This document shows positions 7,360-15,262 of a stretch of 64,000 bases of DNA, in pieces. The stretch is taken from the NCBI RefSeq assembly GCF_001643775.1, contig NZ_CP011402.1, positions 852,001-916,000 of the forward strand. Reading direction: 5' to 3'. Origin of the DNA: Denitrobacterium detoxificans (lineage in GTDB: Bacteria > Actinomycetota > Coriobacteriia > Coriobacteriales > Eggerthellaceae). The position numbers and the translations under genes are program-made. Every line of letters starts with the position of its first letter. The stretch's first letter is position 1. The notes under the pieces are model-generated. The model did no database searches. It was not told the origin of the DNA and was given only the letters and a program-made list of their open reading frames with translations.

Positions 7360-8733
7360 CTAGGCAGCAACGCTCTTCGCTCCCTTCACGCCCTTCTTCC
7401 TCGCCTTCACCGGGCGACCCGGGAGCTGGGGCTGGCAGTCGCCGCACCTGAGCATGAGCAGGGCCACGAGGTTGTCGGTGTTGCGGAAGCCGTAGCCCAT
7501 CCTCACCGTCACCTTGATCTTGTTGTTGATGGCCTCTACGCGCCCGTTGCTGATGCCGAGCTCGACTGCGGCGATGATGTCGTCGCGCCGGCGGCGCACC
7601 TTCTTCTCCACGGCGACGACCTTGGCGATCTTGCAGTAGGCGGCCCTGTGCATCCAGTCGTCGAGCAGCTCGGCGGCCTCGGAGCCGTCGGCTGCCCGGA
7701 AGACGGCCCGCAGGTCCTCCTTGAGCTCCCAGGCCCTGACCAGCCGCGAGCCGGCCCTCTTCTTGAGCGCCTCGAGCCTCGCCCTCTGGCCGTCGGTGAG
7801 GTCCTCGGGGTTCTTCACGAGCGCGTAGCGGCTGCCCTTGATGGAGGCCGCCTCCTCCTCGAGCGCCCTGACCTCCTCGGGCGGCAGCTCGCCTTTGGCA
7901 GGCCTGCCGCGCTTGCCCTCGGGCCTGGGCCTGGCGGCCCTGGCGGCGGCCCTGGCGGCGTTCCACTCCTCGCAGCGCACGGCGTCGAGCGCGTCGTTCA
8001 TCCACTGGACCACGTGGAAGGGGTCCATGACCCACCTCGCGTTGGGGCAGCGGCGCTTGACCAGCTGCCTTATCCACCTCGCGCCGTCGGCGGTCACCAC
8101 CTCTATGGCGCGCCTCTGCTCGCGCGTGAGCTCGTCGAGGAACAGGTTGAGCACGTCCTTGCCGGTGCCCTCGTGCGCCCAGATGAGGCAGCCGCGGTCG
8201 TGGTCGACGACCACCGTGACGTACTTGTGGCCCTTCTTGTACGACGTCTCGTCGATGCCGATGCGGCGCACGCCGTCGAACCTCGAGGCGCCGCGCGCGG
8301 CCTCCAGCTCGGCGTAGACGCGCCTGCACACGCCGCCCACGCTGTGCCACTCGACGCGGGCGAGCTCGGAGACCGCCGAGGCGGTGCAGCGGACCGCCAG
8401 CCACGCCACCCAGTCCTCGAAGTCACGCGTGAAGCGCGCCCCGTGCCGCGCCCAGGGGACGGCCTCGGTGCGCACGCCGTGCTCCGGGCAGCGCACCCTG
8501 CAGGGCGCGTACTCCAGGTAGCAGGCCGAGCGCGCCAGGTCCATCGCCCTCCACAGCCTGGGGGCCCCGCGGTTCGCCATGTCGTAGAAGTCGCAGGCCC
8601 TGCCGCATACGGGGCAGCGGCGCTGCTCGCGCTTGTAGGGCCGGACGCTCACGACGATGCGCTCGGCCTCGATGCGCGCGCCCAGGACGACCGTGCGGGC
8701 CAGACCGAGGGCGAGAAGTAGTAGACTCTTCAT
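7360..8733 (-). CDS. ISL3-family transposase
   Basis: Product of 457 aa, intact. It has an N-terminal zinc-finger-like region (CPVCGRACDFYD, and a CPEHG further on), a helix-turn-helix-like segment (ASAVSELARVEWHSVGGV) and a DDE domain: GIDETSYKKGHKYVTVVVD (first Asp), VTADGARWI with VMDPFHVVQ (second Asp region) and SNGRVEAINNKIKVTVRMGYG (Glu), the hallmark of DDE_Tnp_ISL3. A basic C-terminal tail ends at the left terminus. It cuts and reinserts the element. Ala/Arg/Gly-rich codon use differs from neighbouring genes. Confidence 0.93.
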   Translation of the reverse strand: MKSLLLLALGLARTVVLGARIEAERIVVSVRPYKREQRRCPVCGRACDFYDMANRGAPRLWRAMDLARSACYLEYAPCRVRCPEHGVRTEAVPWARHGARFTRDFEDWVAWLAVRCTASAVSELARVEWHSVGGVCRRVYAELEAARGASRFDGVRRIGIDETSYKKGHKYVTVVVDHDRGCLIWAHEGTGKDVLNLFLDELTREQRRAIEVVTADGARWIRQLVKRRCPNARWVMDPFHVVQWMNDALDAVRCEEWNAARAAARAARPRPEGKRGRPAKGELPPEEVRALEEEAASIKGSRYALVKNPEDLTDGQRARLEALKKRAGSRLVRAWELKEDLRAVFRAADGSEAAELLDDWMHRAAYCKIAKVVAVEKKVRRRRDDIIAAVELGISNGRVEAINNKIKVTVRMGYGFRNTDNLVALLMLRCGDCQPQLPGRPVKARKKGVKGAKSVAA

Positions 8734-8790
8734 GCGTCACACCTCTTCGGTTGTCTGAATTTGGCTTAGCAATCATAGGCGGATGACGCG

Positions 8791-8816
8791 GAAACGGCCC
8801 CTCCCGGGGCCGTTTC
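8791..8816. other. Perfect hairpin inside the IS, upstream of its transposase
   Basis: GAAACGGCCCC (8791-8801) and GGGGCCGTTTC (8806-8816) form an 11-bp stem with a 4-nt loop. It lies between the right terminus and the transposase start. There is no U-tract on either strand. Such hairpins in IS elements can limit transposase expression from outside transcription (inference). Confidence 0.5.
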
Positions 8817-9155
8817 AGTTCCAGATCGTTGTTTTCGCCCGCTGAGCTGGGCCTATGCCGGAATCTCTCCCACAGAAACCACCGAAGAGCCGGAAAACTT
8901 CGAGCATATTCAGGAGCATCGTGCGCAGATCGACGCTATCGACAAGCAGCTCGTTGCGCTTCTGAACGAGCGTGCCACGCATCAGCTCGCCATTCGCGCG
9001 CTGAAGCCGGGCGCTCACATGGGCCTGTTCGACCCCAAGCGCGAGGAAGAGATCTTCGCGCGCGTGCAGGAGTATAACCAGGGTCCCCTGTATCCCGATA
9101 ACCTCCGTGAGATTTACGCTACCATCCTCAAGGTCTCGAAGGAGATGCCGTCCGC

Positions 9156-9965
9156 ATGAGCGAATCGAAGCTGAAAGGCGTGCAGGGTCTTCCCGATTAC
9201 GGCACCCGCACCGATGAAATCACCATCTTTGCCGGCCCTTGCGCGGTGGAGTCGTACGAGCAGTTTGCCACCGTTGCCGAGGTAATCGCCGAGGAGGGCC
9301 TGCACTGGATACGCGGCGGCGCGTTCAAGCCCCGCACCAATCCCCATTCGTTCCAGGGCCTGGGCGAAGCCGGTCTGCAGATCATGCAGGAAGCCGGGAA
9401 GAAGTATGGGCTGAAGACGCTTACCGAGGTGATGGACTCCGCCCATTGCCCCATGGTGCACAGCTACGTCGACGGCCTGCAAATTGGCGCGCGCAACTGC
9501 CAGAACTTCAGCTTGCTGCGCACGGTGGGCCAGGTTACAGCCGATACCGATAAGCTGGTGCTGTTCAAGCGCGGCTTGGCCAATAGCGTTTCCGAGTGGC
9601 TTTCCGCTACGGAATACATCACCATGAACGGTAACGAGAACGTAATGCTCTGCGAGCGCGGCCTGCGTACGTTTGAAACGTCTACGCGCTTCACGCTGGA
9701 CATCTCGGCCGTACCCGTTATTCACAAGCAGAGTTTGTATCCCATCTGCGTGGACGTAAGCCATCCGGCTGGCGTACGCGACCTGGTTCCGCCGTTGGCT
9801 CGCGCGGCCATTGCCGCCGGTTGCGACGCAATCATGGTGGAGGTGCATCCCGATCCGCAGAACGCCAAGTCCGACAATGCCCAGCAGCTTACGCCTGCTC
9901 AGTTCAAGGACCTGCTTGCCGACCTCAGGGAGATTGCGGCAGTGTTTGGAAAGAAGCTCGTCTAG
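9156..9965 (+). CDS. aroF: 3-deoxy-7-phosphoheptulonate (DAHP) synthase, type I-beta
   Basis: Product of 269 aa. It condenses phosphoenolpyruvate and erythrose-4-phosphate, the first step of the shikimate pathway. The TIM-barrel motifs are in order: FAGPCAVES, GGAFKPRTNPHSFQG, QIGARNCQN, LFKRGLANSVSEWL, CERGLRTFE, VDVSHPAG and IMVEVHPDP. There is no N-terminal ferredoxin-like regulatory domain, as in the short form. The start overlaps the chorismate mutase stop (ATGA), with AAGGAG 11 nt upstream. The IS now separates it from the native promoter, so expression must come from read-through or a promoter in the IS. A strong terminator follows. Confidence 0.95.
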   Translation: MSESKLKGVQGLPDYGTRTDEITIFAGPCAVESYEQFATVAEVIAEEGLHWIRGGAFKPRTNPHSFQGLGEAGLQIMQEAGKKYGLKTLTEVMDSAHCPMVHSYVDGLQIGARNCQNFSLLRTVGQVTADTDKLVLFKRGLANSVSEWLSATEYITMNGNENVMLCERGLRTFETSTRFTLDISAVPVIHKQSLYPICVDVSHPAGVRDLVPPLARAAIAAGCDAIMVEVHPDPQNAKSDNAQQLTPAQFKDLLADLREIAAVFGKKLV

Positions 9966-9991
9966 AACGCTAGAGCTTGCATATCGAAAGG

Positions 9992-10026
9992 AAAAAGCCG
10001 GGGCGTCTGGGCCGCCCCGGCTTTTT
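9992..10026 (+). terminator. Rho-independent terminator after DAHP synthase
   Basis: A 14-bp stem (AAAAAGCCGGGGCG at 9992-10005 with CGCCCCGGCTTTTT at 10013-10026) around a 7-nt loop. The T-run is part of the second arm and the A-run makes it bidirectional. Confidence 0.9.
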
Positions 10027-10441
10027 CATGCGCGCATGTAGGTTAGGGGGTGTGCGCGCGAACGCGCAAAGCGCATTCGGGTCGACGGAGCGCGTCACGG
10101 GGTGACTGATGGCAAGCAGGCGGCACCGGGGCAGCGAAGATAGGGGGTTGTGGTCACGCTGCGCGTCCGGATGGAGAGCCGACTGGCAAAGAAAGCCGCC
10201 AAAGGTAGGGCATGCAGCCAATGCGTTCGTGCCCGCGCTCGTCTCCCTATGGCTTGCCGCAAGCCCTCCCAGATGTTTGCCTCCGTGCTTCCACGAATGC
10301 GGCCTAGCGGTTCGCCATGCGCAGAGTATTCCCCAGTGTGGTGGATTCGTCTACCACCCAAAATGCGGGTATTTTCGTATACGCCAAAACGCTTATCCCC
10401 ATGTATTGGGGGAATGTACGTTTTGTGAACCCAAGATGGTG
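10027..10441. other. Gap without a recognisable gene
   Basis: About 415 nt between two convergent operons. Open frames here have arginine- and cysteine-rich compositions without ribosome sites, and I see no homology signal. The right part holds a nested inverted repeat (10385-10425). Confidence 0.5.
10385..10425 (-). terminator. Nested inverted repeat after the thiamine-precursor operon
   Basis: The outer arms CAAAACG (10385-10391) and CGTTTTG (10419-10425) enclose inner arms CCCCA (10397-10401) and TGGGG (10407-10411). It lies 17 nt after the last gene of the minus-strand operon. Read on that strand it ends CGTTTTGG, so it may be its terminator. A double operator is the alternative. Confidence 0.45.
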
Positions 10442-11245
10442 CTATTGGGCATTGTCTTGAAGCGCTGCCCATACGCTTCGCTTTGCTTGCAGGAACTCCT
10501 CGGTGAGTTCGAATGGTCCGTTGGGGCTTTCGTTCCGCTCCACGTGTATTTCGGCGTGGATGGTCGAGGGCTGTCCCAGTCGGGGGTTTCCCGCAAGCAC
10601 GTAGACGCGCTGGGCCAGGCTCACTGCTTCGTCTACGTCGTGCGTGATGACAAGCGCTGAAAGCCCAAGCTTCTGGGTGACTTTGGTGAACCAGGAGCGC
10701 ATGTCGGCGCGCGTGATGGCGTCAAGGGCGCTAAAGGGCTCGTCGAGCAGAAGGCATCGTGCTCCCGTGACGTAGGTGCGCAAGAGGGCGACGCGTTGTC
10801 GCATGCCCCCCGAAAGCTGATGGGGCCACAATCCTTCGGTGCCTTCCAGCCCGAACGTGGGGAAGAGGCGCGCGGCCGTTTCGCGCGCCTCTTGCTTCGC
10901 CTGCCCCTTCAGCAACAGCGGTAGTGCGGCGTTGTCGATAATGCGCAGGTGGGGAAGGAGTAGGTCCTTCTGGAGCATGTACCCAATGCTTCCCGGCTTC
11001 CCCGTGACGTCTTCGCCGAATGAGAGCACGCTGCCTTGCGTGGGCGTTACAAGACCGGCGAGGGTGTTAAGGATGGTCGTCTTCCCGCACCCCGATTTGC
11101 CTATGAGGCAGCAGATCTCGCCCGCGTTTACGTGCAGGTTCGCCTGCGCTACGACGGTTGTGTCGTCGTAGCGTATTTCCAGGTTCCGTCCCTCGATTGC
11201 GGGAAGTGCGGTCTGCTCTGTCGGTGTCGGGATTGCCTGCGCCAT
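10442..11245 (-). CDS. thiZ: ABC transporter ATPase, thiamine-precursor uptake
   Basis: Product of 267 aa. It is the ATP-hydrolysing subunit of an importer of the nitrate/taurine/HMP class. Walker A GKSGCGKTTI, Q-loop MLQKDLLLPH, signature LSGGMRQRVALLR, Walker B CLLLDEPFSALD and switch His in VITHDVDEA are all present. I start at ATG 11245 (MAQAIPTPTEQ), with AAGGA 8 nt upstream; the longer frame to 11383 overlaps the preceding gene. It lies 20 nt after the lipoprotein gene, last in the TPP-riboswitch operon. The gene name follows ThiXYZ by context. Confidence 0.85.
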   Translation of the reverse strand: MAQAIPTPTEQTALPAIEGRNLEIRYDDTTVVAQANLHVNAGEICCLIGKSGCGKTTILNTLAGLVTPTQGSVLSFGEDVTGKPGSIGYMLQKDLLLPHLRIIDNAALPLLLKGQAKQEARETAARLFPTFGLEGTEGLWPHQLSGGMRQRVALLRTYVTGARCLLLDEPFSALDAITRADMRSWFTKVTQKLGLSALVITHDVDEAVSLAQRVYVLAGNPRLGQPSTIHAEIHVERNESPNGPFELTEEFLQAKRSVWAALQDNAQ

Positions 11246-11265
11246 TGTTCGTCCTTGTGCTGGAG

Positions 11266-12306
11266 CTAGGCCAGATAGTCGTTCGTGAAGCCCGCATCGA
11301 CGTCGAGCGTGGTTTCTACCAGGCCGTTGTCGTTGAGCCACTGGTAGAAGCGTGCCCAGCGGTCTTTGTCGATGTAGCCCCATTCGCTTGCGTCGTCGAT
11401 GTACTTGCCCGCCAGGTATTCCGCGCTCTTGGCGACCAGCTGGGCATCGAGCTCGGGTACGGCTTCGACCAGGATGCGCGCGGCGTCGCTGGGATTCGAT
11501 GCGGCATATTCGTAGCCCCTGCGCGTGGCGCGCATGAAGGCGCGCGCGGTGTCGGCGTTCTTGGCCAGGAATTCGTTGTTTGCCGCGATGACGGGCGTGT
11601 AGTAATCGAGCGAGTCGTCGTAGTCTATGAAGGGGAAGTAGCTATAGGCGAAGTTCTGCAGCGAGGCATTCTGAACGGCCCAGCCTTCGTAGACCCAGAC
11701 GCAATCGAAGGCGTTGCTGCGGAGCCCCGCAACTTCGTCGTCGACAGCGTAGGGCACGAGTTCGATCTTGGAATAGTCGCCGCCGTCATAGGCCATGATG
11801 TCCCGAATCATCGCCTGTTCCACGTCCTGGTTCCAGGTAGCGTACTGATGCCCTTCCATGGCGCGAGGGCGGGTGATGCCGTCTTCCTGGCGGCTCATGA
11901 TACCGCTCGTGTTGTGCTGCACGACAGCGCCAATGGCCGTGTAGGGCAGGGGCGTGCTGCTGGCAAGGTAGTTTGCCATGACGTCCTGATACGAGATTCC
12001 CAGCTGGACAGAACCTGCGCCAATGAGCGCATCGGCACCGTCTTCGGGCGGCGAGACGATCGTGAGGGAGATGCCCTCTTCGGCATAGTAGCCAAGGGAT
12101 TGCGCGACGTAGATGCCCGTGTGATTGGTATTGGGCGTGTAGTCAAGCACGAGGGAAAGCTCGGTCGCGTTTGTCGCGGAGGCGGATTGACGGTTGTCGT
12201 CGCAGCCCCCCAGTGCATATGCCGAGGCGATTCCCGCGCCTGCTACGCCTGCGGTTTTCAGAAACGAACGCCTGGTGAGAGCGGTTTTCATGGCGTCGAG
12301 GTTCAT
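11266..12306 (-). CDS. thiY: Tat-exported lipoprotein binding a thiamine precursor (NMT1/THI5-like)
   Basis: Product of 346 aa. The N-terminus has a twin-arginine signal (TRRSFLKTAG) followed by a hydrophobic stretch and the lipobox ALGGC, so it is probably exported folded and lipid-anchored outside the membrane. The mature part matches NMT1/THI5-like binding proteins: LSLVLDYTPNTNHTGIYVAQ, then GADALIGAGSVQLGISYQD and the later WVYEGWAV. This family binds formylaminopyrimidine or HMP, precursors of the thiamine pyrimidine. Start ATG 12306 overlaps the permease stop (TAATG) and has AAAGGA upstream. The ligand is inferred from the riboswitch and family. Confidence 0.87.
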   Translation of the reverse strand: MNLDAMKTALTRRSFLKTAGVAGAGIASAYALGGCDDNRQSASATNATELSLVLDYTPNTNHTGIYVAQSLGYYAEEGISLTIVSPPEDGADALIGAGSVQLGISYQDVMANYLASSTPLPYTAIGAVVQHNTSGIMSRQEDGITRPRAMEGHQYATWNQDVEQAMIRDIMAYDGGDYSKIELVPYAVDDEVAGLRSNAFDCVWVYEGWAVQNASLQNFAYSYFPFIDYDDSLDYYTPVIAANNEFLAKNADTARAFMRATRRGYEYAASNPSDAARILVEAVPELDAQLVAKSAEYLAGKYIDDASEWGYIDKDRWARFYQWLNDNGLVETTLDVDAGFTNDYLA

Positions 12307-13094
12307 TATTCGTTCCTTTCGGTATGCTTCCAGGGCATACATATCTTCTTGAGAATGTCGATGATCTTGATGAGCATGAGCGAGAGTGCACTGATCACGA
12401 TGATGACGGCGAACATGCGGTCGTACGAAAACGACTTGCGAACGCGCGTCATGTAGACGCCCAGTCCTGCGTCGCCACCCAGCCATTCCGCGATGACCGC
12501 CCCGATGATGGCGTACGTCGCGCTGATCTTCAGCCCGCTGAAGAAATGGTCGGCCGCCTCGGGCAGCTTTGCATAGCGGAAGATGTCCCAACGCGAGGCG
12601 CCCATGGAACGCAGCATGTTCACGGTGTCGGGGTCGACCGAGGTGAACCCTGCAATGAGCGATATGGCTACGGGGAAGAACGTCGTGAGCGTGATGAGGA
12701 CGATTTTCGGTAGGATGCCGTACCCAAGCCACAGCACCAGCAGGGGCGCAATGGCAACTGTGGGAATGGTTTGCGATATGGTAATGAGCGGCGAAAGGGC
12801 CAGGTAAATCACTTCGAATCGATCCATGGCCACAGCTGCTACGAAACCGAGCGCCACGCCGGCGGCAAGACCAATGGCTGCTTCTACGAGCGTTGTGCCC
12901 GCATGGCTTGCCAGCAGCTGCCAATCGCTGGCAAGTGCTTGCGCAACCTGCAGCGGAGTGGGCATGAGGAAGTTCGGAACAAGGCCGCTGATAATGGCGA
13001 GGTGCCAGCAGATGATGGTGCCCGCTACAACGGCCAGAGGTATTCCGATGCGCTTGGCCTTGCGTGATGTGGTGTCGCTGGGTGCGTGCTTCAT
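12306..13094 (-). CDS. thiX: ABC transporter permease, thiamine-precursor uptake
   Basis: Product of 262 aa of the BPD_transp_1 type with about six membrane helices. The EAA coupling loop is visible (MLRSMGASRWDIFRYAKLPEA). Other segments typical of SsuC/ThiX permeases are PNFLMPTPLQVAQAL and GGDAGLGVYMTRVRKSF. It is 16 nt downstream of the thiamine-binding gene and overlaps the lipoprotein gene, so all four genes are one transcript. Confidence 0.88.
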   Translation of the reverse strand: MKHAPSDTTSRKAKRIGIPLAVVAGTIICWHLAIISGLVPNFLMPTPLQVAQALASDWQLLASHAGTTLVEAAIGLAAGVALGFVAAVAMDRFEVIYLALSPLITISQTIPTVAIAPLLVLWLGYGILPKIVLITLTTFFPVAISLIAGFTSVDPDTVNMLRSMGASRWDIFRYAKLPEAADHFFSGLKISATYAIIGAVIAEWLGGDAGLGVYMTRVRKSFSYDRMFAVIIVISALSLMLIKIIDILKKICMPWKHTERNE

Positions 13095-13110
13095 CGTGCG
13101 TGTGCGCGTG

Positions 13111-13443
13111 CTATGCGATTTCGCGCGAGCTGAACTCGCTGTCGGTGGGGTGGTACTTGCCGATCTTTTCTTCGGTCGACATGACGCGTCCGCCGGGGCG
13201 CCAGCAAATGCGCACGTGGCTTTCCATCTCGGTGCAGCCTGCTGCCTCGCCTGCTTCGATGCAATCCTTCAGTACGCGCATGCAGCTTTCGAAATCGCCT
13301 TCCACGGTGGTTTCGAAGGGGCCTACGTAGTAGTCGAGACCGCTTGCGTCGATGGCGGCAATTACCTGGTCGACGATTTCGCAGACGCGTTTGTCATCGT
13401 GTGCGTCCAGGGGTAGATAGTGAATTGCGATTGCACATTCCAT
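13111..13443 (-). CDS. MTH1187/YkoF-type thiamine-binding protein
   Basis: Product of 110 aa, starting at MECAIAIHYLPLD (ATG 13443 with AAAGGA upstream); a longer frame to 13515 runs into the riboswitch. The ferredoxin-like fold pattern fits PF01910: VCEIVDQVIAAIDASGLDYY, YVGPFETTVEGDF, then CIEAGEAAGCTEMESHVRI. These proteins bind thiamine or HMP in the cytoplasm. As first gene after a TPP riboswitch and before ThiX/Y/Z it probably buffers or senses the imported precursor. Confidence 0.85.
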   Translation of the reverse strand: MECAIAIHYLPLDAHDDKRVCEIVDQVIAAIDASGLDYYVGPFETTVEGDFESCMRVLKDCIEAGEAAGCTEMESHVRICWRPGGRVMSTEEKIGKYHPTDSEFSSREIA

Positions 13444-13516
13444 AGCGTGTTCCTTTCGTACCGCTACGGGGCAAAGCCCCGCGCCAAAGCAGGGCCCGCA
13501 CATGCGTGCGCGCATT

Positions 13517-13604
13517 TCCCTACGCTGGCATTATCCAGACAGGTTCCATGAGTCGAGGGCCGCGAGCCCTCCTCTCAGCCGGGCGATCGCCCCAGCTCCC
13601 CGAG
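13517..13604 (-). promoter_or_regulatory. TPP (THI-box) riboswitch
   Basis: On the minus strand the conserved elements appear in order: CGGGG, GGCTGAGAGGA (the CUGAGA box), a variable GC stem, then ACCTGTCTGGATAATGCCAG and CGTAGGGA. A TACAAT -10 box at 13620-13615 puts the transcript start at its 5' edge. Thiamine pyrophosphate binding should switch off the four-gene uptake operon. No strong expression-platform terminator was seen, so ribosome-site masking is likelier. Confidence 0.96.
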
Positions 13605-13614
13605 AAGTTCGGTC

Positions 13615-13620
13615 ATTGTA
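13615..13620 (-). promoter_or_regulatory. -10 box of the thiamine-precursor operon
   Basis: TACAAT on the minus strand, 7-10 nt before the first conserved base of the riboswitch. The -35 region is weak. Confidence 0.5.
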
Positions 13621-13703
13621 GCACAGCGTTTTGTGGATGCTATAGCGTGGTGGAGCGCAGATGAGGAATTGCCTCTAGCGGTGCATATGGGCCGGTAAGC
13701 GGT

Positions 13704-15185
13704 TTATTCGTTTGAAATGGCTTCCGCCAGGTCAATGAGTTCCTGCTTCGAATGCACGTTCATCTTCGCGTAGAGCGACTTGGTGTAGCTTCGCACCGTG
13801 TTGATGGAAAGCGTAAGGTCCTCGGCGATGTACTTGGCCGTTCGGCCGCGAATGAGAAGAGCCATGATCTCCTCTTCGCGGGGGTTCAAGTTGTAGCGCT
13901 GCGAGATGATCTCGTGCGAATCGCGCTTGTCCGCGGCGGGCGTGGGTTCGGGTGCTGGCGCGGGTGCGTTCGAACCATTTTTCGCAAGCGTGTAGATGGA
14001 AGTGAAGGCGAATACGACATACACGATTGTCAGTATGATCGACATGCTCGTATCTGCGCTATCGCTTGCGTTCAGATAAAGCGCGTGTCCCAGCCCAATG
14101 CCCAGGCTCAATCCAATCCATACGCAGGAAATCATGATGGGCATTGCGCGTCGTCTGAGGCGGGCGTCTTGCGTTGCGACGCATAGGCCCAGAAGCAGGA
14201 GCGCCGATATGCGGAAGATGGTGAGCACGATGACGTTGAAGACGCTTACATACCAATCTGGGGCGAAGGGCAGCAAGAACGCGGAGGTGACGTCAATGAG
14301 GTAGCAGATGTGTATCAGCATGAGCGGGTTCGCGCGTTCGCACCGGTACTTTGCCTGCAAGAAGATTATTCCCACACTCAGGCACACGGTGAGTACCTGG
14401 TTATTCTCGGGGTTTTCCAAGAAGGGCAGCGGTTCGGTGCTTTGCAGGAACATAGGTCCGCTGATGCCGTAAATAAAGCTGAGGATGAGCATCGAAAGCA
14501 CGACGGCCCGAATGTCGCGCGAAGAAAGGCGCCTGGCCGTTTGGGGCTTCGGGGATGCGGATGCTTGCGAGCGCTCGATGGGGAGCGTCTTTCCCATGAA
14601 AGCAACGAGGAGCGCCAATGCGGTCATGAGGACTACGAGCGGGATGGTGGGAATAACGTAGGACAGGCAAAAGAGGATAGCTCCCAGCAAGTATGAGCCC
14701 AATAGCTCGAGTCGGACGTTTTCCCAGCCGCGCGTTGCGAGTATGCTTAGCCACGCGTAGCAACCCAGTGCGGATGCGATGCCGGTGATGAATCCCGACG
14801 CAAGACGAAGCGCGTGCGAAGGGCAGAATTGCGTTTGCACACCGATGCAGATAATGCATGCGGCAAGCATCACGCCGCTTATCGTCGCGAGCGTTCGGTG
14901 GAGGCGGAGGTTGCCATCGTCCGTGGGCGTAATCGGTTTATCGAGTGGTTTGCCCTTGCGAACGAACTCAGTAAATGCAAAGAGCCCCGCGCACGTGACC
15001 ACGATGCCCGTTGCAAGGGCTGAGTTGAAGAAATCGGCGAATCGCGACAGGTCTTTGGCGGCAAGCTTGCTCGAAAAAAGAATGATGATGTTGAGCGACC
15101 ATAGCAAGCCAAACCCCAGGCTTTTCCATTGGCCGAAGAGCGCACGTATAGTGATGGTTTCTTTTGTCGCTGTTGCGTACCCCAT
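13704..15185 (-). CDS. Membrane-bound LuxR-family transcription regulator
   Basis: Product of 493 aa. About twelve hydrophobic helices occupy residues 20-400 (for example LLWSLNIIILFSSKLAA and LNVIVLTIFRISALLLLGL). A disordered Pro/Ala linker follows (APAPAPEPTPAADKRD), then a C-terminal LuxR helix-turn-helix: LNPREEEIMALLIRGRTAKY, IAEDLTLSINTVRSYTKSLY, AKMNVHSKQELIDL. This architecture is abundant in Eggerthellaceae and is thought to sense a small molecule through the membrane part. I start at ATG 15185 with GGAAGGA upstream; ATGs at 15206 and 15254 are alternatives. It is transcribed alone; the target is unknown, though it adjoins the thiamine operon and faces the surface-glycan locus. Confidence 0.88.
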   Translation of the reverse strand: MGYATATKETITIRALFGQWKSLGFGLLWSLNIIILFSSKLAAKDLSRFADFFNSALATGIVVTCAGLFAFTEFVRKGKPLDKPITPTDDGNLRLHRTLATISGVMLAACIICIGVQTQFCPSHALRLASGFITGIASALGCYAWLSILATRGWENVRLELLGSYLLGAILFCLSYVIPTIPLVVLMTALALLVAFMGKTLPIERSQASASPKPQTARRLSSRDIRAVVLSMLILSFIYGISGPMFLQSTEPLPFLENPENNQVLTVCLSVGIIFLQAKYRCERANPLMLIHICYLIDVTSAFLLPFAPDWYVSVFNVIVLTIFRISALLLLGLCVATQDARLRRRAMPIMISCVWIGLSLGIGLGHALYLNASDSADTSMSIILTIVYVVFAFTSIYTLAKNGSNAPAPAPEPTPAADKRDSHEIISQRYNLNPREEEIMALLIRGRTAKYIAEDLTLSINTVRSYTKSLYAKMNVHSKQELIDLAEAISNE

Positions 15186-15262
15186 TGCAATCCTTCCGGA
15201 GGGCATAATACGACATCGTTCCTGTTCCTCGGCGTGTGTTTTCGGGGATGGCATGCCTTATT

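Larger units (their letters stand above)
7326..8891 (-). mobile_element. ISL3-family insertion sequence, 1566 bp, with 8-bp target duplication
   Basis: The target sequence GGAAAACT is present on both sides (7318-7325 and 8892-8899). The terminal inverted repeats align as TTCGGTAGTTTGTGTG (left, from 7331) and TTCGGTGGTTTCTGTG (right end, read inward from 8886), 14 of 16 identical. Eight-bp duplications are the known habit of ISL3 elements. One transposase gene fills the element. It is more GC-rich than the flanks. Exact ends and an intact transposase point to a recent insertion. Confidence 0.93.
7304..9159 (+). pseudogene. Chorismate mutase (AroQ type), interrupted by an insertion sequence
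   Basis: Codons 1-7 (MAEQEEN) lie at 7304-7325 with AAAGGA upstream. The rest resumes at 8900 after the insertion. Removing the element and one 8-bp target copy restores a perfect 93-codon frame. The restored protein has the AroQ helical pattern: QIDAIDKQLVALLNERA, then DPKREEEIFARV, then LREIYATIL, with Arg and Lys residues suited to the prephenate/chorismate pocket. Its TGA overlaps the ATG of the DAHP synthase gene (ATGA), so they form an operon at the entry and branch of aromatic amino-acid synthesis. The right-hand part is open back to 8779 but contains no ATG, GTG or TTG before codon 48, so little or no enzyme should be made. Confidence 0.9.

Noticed and set aside
8829-9077. Open frame of 82 codons across the IS right end
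   Set aside because: It is out of frame with the chorismate mutase 3' part, which is itself clearly coding.
10109-10660. Open frame of 183 codons in the gap and over the ATPase gene
   Set aside because: Cys/Arg-rich composition, no ribosome site, and its 3' half is antisense to the ABC ATPase.
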